64,000 nt of DNA from Clarkia xantiana subsp. parviflora (Eukaryota; Streptophyta; Magnoliopsida; Myrtales; Onagraceae). Location of the stretch: NCBI GenBank assembly GCA_036873135.1, contig JAPTYO010000005.1, positions 8,658,166-8,722,165 of the forward strand, given 5' to 3'. Shown here one piece after another: positions 31,282-40,405 of this stretch. The position numbers were made by a program, and so were the translations under genes. The notes beneath the pieces are model-generated. The model worked only from the letters and a program-made list of their open reading frames with translations, was not told where the DNA came from and searched no databases. Numbering within the stretch: the stretch's first letter is position 1; each line of letters opens with the position of its first letter.

Positions 31282-34200
31282 TCGTTACTGTCGGTTCCAC
31301 CGCGCCAGCGGTCACGACACTAACCATTGTCGGGAATTGAAGAAGGAGATTGAAAAGTTGATCCAGAAGGGGAAGCTTAAGGAGTTTGTGGCTGAGAGGC
31401 TGTGTCGTTCCCGCTCCCGATCTCGATCGCGGTCCTGTTCCCGATCCCGCGATCGGTCCGCGAAAAAGAAGAAGTCGGAGCCAGAATCCTCTGGTGCCCG
31501 TAAGGAGAAGCGGGGCACCATCAATGTGATTCACGGAGGATTTTCCGCAGGAGGTGACACCACAGCCTCTCGGGAGATCTACGCCTCTAGAATTTCTGCT
31601 GCTGTTGTGTTGGGCAAGAGGTCCCGATCCTGGACCGCGAAGGAAGAGATGGTGATTTCCTTTTCAGGGGAGGACCTGATAGGTGTGGAGAGTCCGCACG
31701 ATGATGCTTTAGTAGTGACCCTGGACGTGGATGGGTACGAGATGAAGCGGATCTTGATCGACGGAGGGAGCTCCTCCGACATTTTGTTTATGGACGCGCT
31801 GGAGGCCATGGGGAAAACGAAGAAGGATCTGAAGGAGGTGAACTTCCCGATGGTTGGATTCTCTGGTATTACCTCCTATCCGCTGGGAATGATCACCTTA
31901 CCAGTGGAGTTCGGTAGCGGGTGGAAAGCGGAGAAGAGAAATGTGGACTTCGTGGTGGTTGAGTCCGCGGGGACTTCCAATGCGATTATCGGGAGAACCA
32001 CCATCAACCCCCTGATGGCTGTTGCCTCGACGGTTCACCAGAAGATGAAGTTCCCGACTGACCATGGAGTTGGGGAGGTCAAGGGCGACCAGGTGGACTC
32101 CAGGAAGTGCTATGTTAATGCCACCCGAAGGAAAAGACGGGAGACTATGACTATCCTCCAGACCGATACTGATCCCAGAGAAGGGTTTGGGCGCCCCGCC
32201 CCTATGGAGGATTTGAAGGAGGTCGAGATTGACGGACCTCAGAGGAAGGTGAAAATCGGGTCAGCTCTATCCGACGAGAGGGCCCGAGAGCTGATTGAGC
32301 TGTTGAAGGAGTTCAAGGAGCTGTTTGCCTGGTCCCCGAGTGACATGCCAGGAATCAGCCCCGATGTGATTGAGCACGAGTTGAAGATTGATCCCGCGGT
32401 TAAGCCTATCGTGCAGAAGAGGCGTCCGATGGGCGCAGACAAGAGGATCGCGATCCAGCAGGAGGTGGGCAGGTTGCTCGACGCTGGGTTTATCAAGGAG
32501 CTCCGATTCCATACTTGGGTCGCCAACCCGGTTCTGGTGAAGAAGAGCAATGGGAAATGGCGGATGCGTGTGGATTTCCGCGACTTGAACAAGGCTTGCC
32601 CGAAGGATTGTTACCCGCTTCCGAGAATCGACCAGTTGGTGGATGCTACGTCGGGACATGAATTGCTGAGCTTCATGGATGCATACTCGGGCTATAATCA
32701 GATCAAGATGGCTAAGGAGGATGCCCCCCACACTGCCTTTTATGCTGATAGTGACATCTATCACTACGGTGTCATGCCCTTTGGATTGATTAATGCCGGG
32801 GCAACTTATCAAAGGATGGTGAACAAGCTGTTCGGGGACATGTTGGGGAAAACCATGGAGGCTTATGTGGACGATATGCTAGTGAAGTCCCGACAGGCTG
32901 AGGATCATGTTCACAACCTAGCCACGGCGTTTGAGCGGATGAGGCTTCATCAAGTTCGGTTGAACCCGACCAAGTGTGCCTTCTGAGTCCACTCAGGGAA
33001 GTTTTTGGGCTTTATGGTAAGCCAGCAAGGAATCGAGGTGAACCCTGAGAAGCTGAGGGCAATCGAGGAGATGTAGTCTCCGATAAATCATCGGGAGGTG
33101 CAATTGCTGAATGGCCGACTGGCTGCAATGAATCGCTTCCTGTCCAAGGCAAGTGACAGATCTATGCCGTTTTTTGAAGTCCTGAGGGCCAACAAAAGTT
33201 TGAGTGGACTGCCAAGTGTGAAGAGGCGTTCCAGGCACTCAAGCAGCACCTTCGCACCCTCCCGCCATAGGCGAAACCGATCCCAGGCGAGCCGCTTTAT
33301 CTATATTTGGCTGTTTCTGAATTTTCTATTAGCTCTATTTTAGTGAAGATTGTCGAGGGTAATCAAGTCCCCGTGTATTATGTAAGCAAGGCGTTTGCCA
33401 AATCTGAAATGAATTATCCCGCCGATGAGAAGTATCTCTTTGCGTTGATCATCACTGCTCGGAAGTTGAGGCCTTACTTCCATGCGCATGAGATTACTGT
33501 GTTGACGAATCAGCCTTTGAAGCATTTTTTGAACCGACCTGACGCATCAGGGAGATTGGTGAAATGGGCAGTCGAGCTTAGTGAGTTTCGCATTCACTTT
33601 GCTCCAAGAACGGCTATTAAGGGCCAGGGGTTGGCGGATTTCATAGCAGAGTCTACAGCCCCCGATCTGAAAGAAGCGGGCCCTGTAGAGGGGGCAACCA
33701 TGGAGGTCAAGATAGCAGAGCAACCAGAAATGGCAGAGCAATCAGAACAGCCAAATGAGGAAAATACTTGGGAAATGTACACGGATGGCTCTTCAAGTTC
33801 AGACGGGTCAGGAGCAGGATACGTGTTGATACCACCAGGCGGGGGTGAGCCCCTTCGATATGCTTTGGCCTTAACGTTTAGGGCCACTAACAACAAAGCT
33901 GAGTATGAGGCTCTTATCACAGGCCTGAAAATTGCCAAAGGTACGGGAGTTGCTCACTTACGGGTGAAATGTGACGCGGGCCTGATTTTGAATCAAGTCC
34001 AAGGATGATATGAGGCGAAGATCCAGATGATGAGAAAGTACCTTCGCGAGGTGCAAGTCTTGAAGGAGAGCTTCAAAAGTTTCGACATCGAGGCGATCCC
34101 GAGGGAGGAAAACGTGGAAGCGGATTCGTTGAGCAAATTTGCCTTGGGGGCACCCCTAGAGGAAAATCGGAAGGTGCACTTTTTGGAGAAGGTGATCTTA

Positions 34201-35496
34201 TCAACCACCGACCCATCAGAGGTGTGTGCCATTGAAGCAGGGTCGGAGGAGGAACCCACTTGGATGACCCCGATAGTCGCGTATCTGACTACGGGGGCAG
34301 TCCCCGATGATGGAGTACTAGCTGACAGGATACGTCGGATTGCGGTTAATTATGTGGTGGTGGACAATCAGCTGTACAAAAAGGGGTGGTTCTCGACTAC
34401 TTACTTGAAATGTGTGGCGGAGCCCGACACAAATCGGATCCTCAGGGAGGTGCACGAAGGGGTCGCGGCTTGTCATGAAGCGGCCCGATCCATTATGAGG
34501 AAAGTGTTGAATTTGGGCTATTACTGGCCTTCGATGAGCAAGGAGGCGACGGTGTTAGTCCGATCCTGTGACGCGTGCCAGAGGTATGCCCCGAATATCG
34601 TGGCTCCGGCTGCTAATCTGATGTCCATCAAGAGTGCTTGGCCCTTCGCGCAGTGGGGCATCGACTTGGTGGGACCTCTCCCACAGGCACAAGGTCAGTG
34701 TAAATATTTGCTTGTGGCTATCGATTATTTTTCAAAATGGATAGAAGCTAAGGCATTGGCCAAGACGACGGGGAACCAAATTGTCAAGTTTCTCCAGACC
34801 CACATTATATCCAGATACGGGATTCCTAAGGTGGTGATCAGCGATAATGGTCCACCGTTTAACGGGGCTCAAGTGAAGGAGTATCTGGAGGAGTTGAATA
34901 TCGTGCATCGGACAGCCTCTGTCCATCATGCTCAGACTAATGGCCAGGTGGAGTCAGCCAACAAAATCGCGATGGATGGCCTGAAGAAGAGGGTCTATGC
35001 CTTGAAGGGAAAATGGCTGAACGAGCTGGAAAACGTGCTTTGGGCTGTTAGAACGACACCCAAACGATCAACTGGGGAGACTCCGTTTGGCCTTGTTTAC
35101 GGCACGGAGGTCGTTGCTCCCGTGGAAATAGCTGTGGCGTCCCATCGGACGAGGTACTACGAGCCTTTGACGAATGATGAAATGAGACGTCTGGAATTGG
35201 ACTTGCTCGAAGAAAAGAGGCGGGAAGCCGATGAAATCATGGCTCGAATGCGTTTGGCGACGGCCAGATATTACAATCGGCGAGTTAAGTCCCGACAGTT
35301 TTTCGTCGGGGAGCTGGTCTGGCGTCGGAACGAGTTCACCCTTTTGGATCGGATCAACAAGATGTCACCAAAATGGGAAGGACCCTATAAGGTCGTGGGG
35401 ATGCCAGCTCCAAATGCGTACAAGTTGGAAGACTTCGATGGCAGAATATTGAAGCATTCTTTCAGTGGCGAACACTTGAAGAAATGTCATGCTTGA
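31265..35496 (+). pseudogene. pol: Pol of element A: protease, RT, RNase H, second RNase H, integrase (inactivated)
   Basis: Domains in order. Knuckle-like CRFHRASGHDTNHC, then an Arg/Ser tract. Protease (about 31720-32030) with ILIDGGSSSDILF. RT (about 32390-32990) with KSNGKWRMRVDFRDLNKACP, MPFGLINAGATYQRM and the catalytic YVDDML. RNase H (about 33300-33620) with VYYVSKAF and LTNQPLKHF. Second RNase H (about 33770-34140) with MYTDGSS, NNKAEYEAL and a later acidic residue. Integrase (34250-35496) with an HHCC-type finger ending CDACQRYAP, then WGIDLVGPLP, VVISDNGPPF and TNGQVESANK. Breaks relative to D: TGA at 32984, TAG at 33074, a one-base loss near 33197, TAG near 33270 and TGA at 34006. 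The start at 31265 is TTG, so the frame is entered from gag rather than initiated. Confidence 0.9.
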
Positions 35497-35499
35497 TGA

Positions 35500-35870
35500 A
35501 AAGTCGCCTTAAGTGGTGCCCGATGAAAAGTCACCTTAAGTGGTGCCCGATGTAAAATCTCCTTAAGTGGTGTAAGTTATTTATCATTTGATTCAATGTA
35601 AGCAGATTTTGTGCCATCAATATATAAAGAGGTTACTTCCGATCAGATTATTCTTAGATTTATTCTAAGTATTGAAAAAGTAGCCTTAAGTGGTGCACGA
35701 GATTAAGTCGTCTTAAGTGATGCACGAGATTAAGTCATCTTTAGTGATGCACGAGATTAAGTCGTCTTAAGTGATGCACGAGATTAAGTCTCCTTAAGTG
35801 GTGCACGAGATTAAGTCGCCTTAAGTGGTGCACGGGATTAAATCGTCTTAAGTGATGTGTGAAAATGTCT
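35500..35870 (+). repeat. CTTAAG tandem repeats of element A, about 26 bp unit
   Basis: The unit is close to AAGTCGCCTTAAGTGGTGC plus ACGAGATT. Three copies lie at 35500-35575, then a spacer with an AATATATAAAG stretch, then about seven copies at 35680-35860. They start right after the pol stop and end before the antisense gene. Copy number and spacer differ from D, as expected of hypervariable Tat 3' repeats. Confidence 0.85.
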
Positions 35871-36020
35871 TAAGTGTCGAGGTTTCGCCTTAAGTAAAGT
35901 TAAGTCGCTTTGAGAAGTGCAAGGAAAAATCGGAACTAAGATAGCCTGATATTGATAAGGGCTCAAAGGCCCGAGGATTACAAGGAGAGAAAAAATACAA
36001 GGACTATAAAGATAGAGCAT

Positions 36021-38780
36021 TTAAGCTTGGTCCTTGTTGGCGTCAGCGGGAGCAGGGTCCACAAGATCTGTGGCAGAAGGCTCCACAGGTTCAGCTGCTG
36101 GAGGGTCGATTATCGGGGCATCGGCACTTGGAGGCTCCGCCATGTCTTCAACACCCGCGGGAGTGTTCCCCTCATCACTCTCCTCCGAGAGGGCGAAGTA
36201 CTTCTTCGCGAAGGGAGCGAGAGAAGGAGACTTGTCGAAGTTGATTGCGTCGCCATACTCCAGATGGAGTTCCTCGACTGTGTTGAAGAGGGTGTCCTCC
36301 ACCTCCGCGCTGCAGAACTTCACCGCATCAGCTTGGAAGTCCTTGGACCCCCGATAATCTTCTCGGCCCTTGGTCTCAGCCGCGACCAGCTGCGCAGGAA
36401 CCTCAGCAAGTTGCTCCTCCAGAGCTTTCGTCTCAAGGACAAATTTGTCCCGAGCTTCTGCGTCCTTTTGTCACTCCTGCCGCTCCCGCTTCAGCAGCCC
36501 CTCGAAGTCACGAACCTGCTTTTGGAGGTCCCGAGTCTTTCGGTCGAGGATGGCCTACTCCTTGGCCAGTTTTCCCCGCGAAGACTCGGAGGCCGCGAGA
36601 TCCTCCTCAAGCTTGGCTATGACCGCGGGAGCCCCCTTTGCCCGCTCCTGCTCCAGGGCCTCCTCGAGGGCGAAGATGTACCCGAAGCAGCGGTTGATGT
36701 CCGCCAGCTCCTGCGAAGTAAAGAAAAGAAGTGTTAGCATATGAACAATCTGTCTTATTGATGAAGAGGAGAAAAAGAAGAACCTCACCTCTATCCGACG
36801 GATAGACATTTCGTGAACATCCTTACGGATGCTCTCCCGATCCAAGGGAATCAGAAACCTCAGAGACGGTAAAATTGAGCCTGTCAGCAGATGCAAACCC
36901 AGCTCTGGGTACGTGTCCCCCTGTCGGAGCTGGACCCCTTGCAGCGTTTGGATCGGGGTCCAAGGAGCCTCCTTCTGCGCCGGGTCGTAGACCTTGTAAA
37001 AACTCCCGTCCAGGGGGAGAGGGGAAGGACCGACTCGAGTCGTGGAGGGGCGCACCTCCGACTCACCCTGGGTCGGAGAGGAGGTGAAGTTGTGAATGGG
37101 CGACGGCTGTCGCTGTTGTGAAGAAGGTGAAGGGGGCAGCCCCTTGGAGGTTGGTTTCAGTGGGGACTGCCCCGTCCTCCGACGATGAATCAGGGAGCCG
37201 CCCTCATCTGTCTCCTCGGAGGAGTCCAGATTCTCCACCCGACGAAATTGATCGCCGGTCGGGGTTTCTCCAGCCCCGAAAGGTGGTGCCCCTGCTGAAG
37301 GAGGCGCCCCTGCTGAAAGTGGTGCCCCCGCTGAAGCTCCAGCACCCGACGGAGTTCCCGAGTGACCTGCACCTAGAGGACGAGAGGCTTCAGAAACATA
37401 GTCAGTAAGTTGGTCAGGGACCTTACACAAAACGACGCGCCGAGAAACGTATTGATCTTTCCTGTGGAAGTTGTAGTAGCCCGCCTTCAGGACGCGAGGA
37501 GTTTCCCCTCGGAAGACACGTTTAACCTCTTCGATGCGGGCCTCCATGGTCGAAGGGATCAGATCCTTAGGAACTTGCTTCCTGTATGATTTAATAGCTA
37601 GGCGGAGCTGTTTACCTTCTTCAGCATTCTGGACATCGAAGAGTTTGTCCACCTCCACGCGGCTCCGCTTTGTCCTCTCCGCGGAGGGAGATCCTGACGG
37701 AGCAGCAGCCTTCTTCGCCGACTTCCTCTTCCCGCGGGGCGGACAGCGTCGACCTCCCCCTGCTTAAGGATGAGATTGGTCAGCACGGATACCTTATTAG
37801 CTGCAAACAATGGAAAACAGAGATCAGAAACATTACCCAGGGAACCCTATTGGAGGGGCCGTTGAAGAGTTGACCCCCAGAGACTATGTTGAGGAGACGG
37901 ATCCAGGCATTCACCAGGTCCCGGCATTCACCAGGTCCCGCTCCGTTAGAGAATTAACATCGAGGGGAGTATAGGACTCCCCCCATCGGTAAAGCTGGAT
38001 AAGATGAAGGGTCTGGAAGTCTTCATTAGAGTAGGTGTGATAAGCGGGAGGAGAGTCCGCTTCCACCTCCCATCGGGGCCATGGGATCGAAGAGTTTTTG
38101 ATGAAGAAGTAGCTCCTCTTCCACCCGCTGTTATCGGACCCCGTGTCGATCAGGAGTCCCCGACCCTTAACAACCTTCCAGGTGTCACTGGTCCAGCTGC
38201 ACAGCGCGAGTTGCGCCTTGTTCCACTTGGGCATCCGGGGATAGAAGGCACAAACCCCGGCCTCGTTGCACTTCATATCGTAGAAGGTTCTGAAGAGTTG
38301 GAGGCTGTAAACCCACTTCTGTCGGAAGCAGAGGACTTGGAAGGCATTCCATAGGCGGATGGCATGGGGAGAGAAGGTAGTTGGATGCGTCTTGTAGTGT
38401 TGGCACATCTCAACAAGGTTGCCACAGAAGGGGAATCGAATCCCCGCCGATATTTGCCCCGTGGAGACAAATACCTCCCCTTTCTGGGGACGGGTAACCT
38501 CAAGGTTACTCGGGAGACGGGGCCAAGGATAAGGAAAGCGAGGCTCCCAGGTAGAAGTAATGCATCCCTCCCGAAGAGCGGCCTCATAGGCAGTGCTGGA
38601 AATGTCGTTGGGTGCATAGTCGAAATTGAAGGGTTTTCTCCCCTCGGAACTGGATCCGTTGTCTGAAAATCAGCCATGGCAAGGAAAGGCACATTGGGTT
38701 TTTCGGAAAATTGCAAGCAAACTAATCGAAGATGAAGGAAAAGATATACAAGCATCAGGAAAGGAGGTCTTACCAGACAT
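36021..38780 (-). pseudogene. Antisense intron-containing gene of element A (extra ORF), broken
   Basis: Exon 1 is seven bases (ATGTCTG, 38780-38774). Intron 1 is 38773-38663 (donor GTAAGA, acceptor ATTTTCAG). Exon 2 starts at 38662 and encodes an N-terminal domain with WEPRFPYPWP, FVSTGQIS, THPTTFSPHAIRLWNAF, LQLFRTFYDM, WKRSYFFIKNSSIPWPRW and GESYTPLDVNSL. Next come a basic region (KRTRVEVDKL), an Ala/Gly/Pro low-complexity tract, an intron at 36788-36711 (78 nt) and a long coiled coil with an acidic Pro-rich tail. The stop is at 36021. Breaks: a duplicated GCATTCACCAGGTCCCG near 37905-37938, and a TAG in the coiled coil near 36553. D has the same structure, with different breaks. Known family: Tat antisense extra ORFs, resembling plant 'putative gypsy-type transposon' proteins. 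Function is unknown; the coiled coil suggests self-association. Confidence 0.75.
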
Positions 38781-38920
38781 GATGACTTGAACTGAAAGGG
38801 ATTATCTTAAAGGTCGCCGGAAAGTTGATCGGAGAGCAGAAAGCCAAGGAAGAGCTTGAGTTCTCAAAGTTGCAGAGCTTTTCAAAATTTCGGAAACGGT
38901 AAAAAAGAAAAAGTGCCCAG

Positions 38921-38936
38921 GGTTAGGGTTTTATAG
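38921..38936 (-). promoter_or_regulatory. Promoter of the antisense gene of A: TATA box fused to a telobox
   Basis: On the minus strand, CCTATAAAACCCTAACC lies about 155 bp upstream of the antisense ATG. It combines a TATA box (TATAAAA) with the telobox AAACCCTA. The same string occurs in D at 62912-62896. The spacing suits a core promoter with a 5' UTR of about 120 nt. It is distinct from the LTR promoter and on the other strand. Confidence 0.6.
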
Positions 38937-39307
38937 GAGAAGAGGACAAATGAAAGGACGTTCTAATCTGGGTCGTCGAAGTTGAAACGTTTTAATCTGA
39001 ACCGTTGAGATGAAACGTGCAGAATGGCAAGAGGCGTAATGATGAAACGGCCTGAAAAGCACTTTTTCAGAAAAAGCAGGCGCGAAAAATCAGGCACGGG
39101 TGTCAAAGACGTCACTTCGTCATCTGCTGCATTTAACGACTGAGGAACCGAGGAGTCTTCTCGGATTTGGTGATTATCCTCGAGGTATCGAGGAAACGTG
39201 GAAGAGAAGATCCGTATCAAGTGACTTTATCAAGGGAAAGGTCCCCGACTCCGATGTCGGGAGATCGGGAGTTGAAAGACACGACGAACTGTAAGTCCCT
39301 CATGTCT

Positions 39308-39317
39308 TGGGGGCAAA
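39308..39317 (+). other. Polypurine tract of element A
   Basis: TTGGGGGCAAA ends directly before the 3' LTR. D has TTGGGGGCAAA before 63293 and C has CGGGGGCAAG before 16551. Confidence 0.75.
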
Positions 39318-40400
39318 TTATGGGTTTCGCTATGGCTGTTAGGCCCTTTAACGGCGAGTAAACGGTGAATAGGCCCACTGGGCCCTAAAAGGGGTCAAGA
39401 AGACCAATACGAAGGGTCTCAATGAGAGGAGTCCCGATGGTGAAAGGGCAATGTTATCAGAACCGGACCGGACCGGTGGTCTAACCGGGTTCGAACCGGA
39501 ACCGGAGGTCCTCCCGGCCCGGTTCAGTCATTTCCGGACAATGTTACTGAACCCGGTTCGATAGCGGTTTTATATCGAACCGGCCGGTTTTTTAAGCGAA
39601 CCGGCCGGTTTTTTACCGAGTTAGTAATTTATATTAGTGAACCGGTCTATTTTTAAAGAGAACCGACCGGTTTAAGAGCGAACCGGCCGGTTTTAGTGAA
39701 GAACCACTATGTAACTGAACCGGGCTCGGACCGGGTTCGGACCGGCGAACCGGGAACCGGTGGCCTTGCCGGTCCGATGGCCGGCCTGGTCCTGATAACA
39801 CTGGTGAAAGGTCCCGACAGAGTCGGTCCCCCCGATGGTGAAAGGTCCCGACAGAGTCGGTCCCGATAGGCGAGCCAGGCGCTCCCGATGAGATGCCTTT
39901 AAGTAGGCCGCGATGACGAATCCCTGAGAATATTGGCCCTGTCACGATGACGAGAGGCCCTGAGCGGTGACATAATAAGATAAATCTGGAGTCCCCGATA
40001 CTGGTCGGGACTTGCTATCAGAGGTTGAGGCCGGGATACGCGGAGCGTGGCCGAGATAGACGAGATCATGGCCGAGATAGGCGGGATCGTGGCCGAGATA
40101 CGCGGAGCGTGGCCGAGATAGGCGGGATCGTGGCCGAGATACGCGGAGCGTGGGCTAACCGCCCCAGCGGTTCACCAGGTAACTGAGGTAGCTCTTCGCC
40201 TATAAAAGGGCAGCAGTTACCTCAGATCACATACGTTTTGAATACTGAGACTTGCTTGCCAGTTTATCGAGATACTCATTTAAGCATCAGAGAGGGATTC
40301 TGGGTCACCGCCCGGTCTATCCCCTCTTGCAGGATTACGTGGAGCGAAGGAGTTCGGATCGCCGTCAAGACCGTCCCAGAGTTCCAACCCTGATCCAAAA
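39318..40400 (+). repeat. 3' LTR of element A (1083 bp with insertions)
   Basis: It matches 29248-29890 but is longer. It holds a 356 bp MITE with its 8 bp duplication, a second copy of a GATGGTGAAAGGTCCCGAC block near 39833, and an extra GAGATA repeat pair near 40090-40130. The first bases TTATGGG and last bases CCAAAA are point-mutated relative to the 5' LTR. Confidence 0.85.
39448..39803. mobile_element. hAT-like MITE in the 3' LTR of element A (356 bp)
   Basis: The ends CAATGTTATCAG and CTGATAACACTG are inverted repeats with one difference. An exact 8 bp duplication, GTGAAAGG, lies at 39440-39447 and 39804-39811; 8 bp is the hAT size. The interior is rich in CCGGTTCGAACCGG-like palindromes (CCGGACCGG, AACCGGCCGGTT). 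It has no coding capacity. Its absence from the 5' LTR shows it arrived after element A. Confidence 0.8.
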
Positions 40401-40405
40401 TGGTA

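Larger units (their letters stand above)
29248..40400 (+). mobile_element. Full-length Ty3/gypsy Tat-type element A (11,153 bp)
   Basis: It is flanked by an exact 5 bp duplication, TGGTA, at 29243-29247 and 40401-40405. The LTRs start TGATGGG (mutated to TTATGGG in the 3' copy) and end CCAACA (CCAAAA in the 3' copy). Sense strand: gag, then pol with protease, RT, RNase H, second RNase H and integrase. Then come CTTAAG tandem repeats, an antisense intron-containing gene, a polypurine tract and the 3' LTR. A second RNase H and an antisense extra ORF between pol and the 3' LTR are known features of the plant Tat lineage. Stops and frameshifts in pol and in the antisense gene make this copy inactive. 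Confidence 0.9.

Noticed and set aside
36034..36744. Plus-strand ORFs opposite the antisense gene of A (and likewise 60007-60679 in D)
   Set aside because: They are Ser/Arg-rich shadows of the coiled-coil exon on the minus strand, which is the conserved frame.
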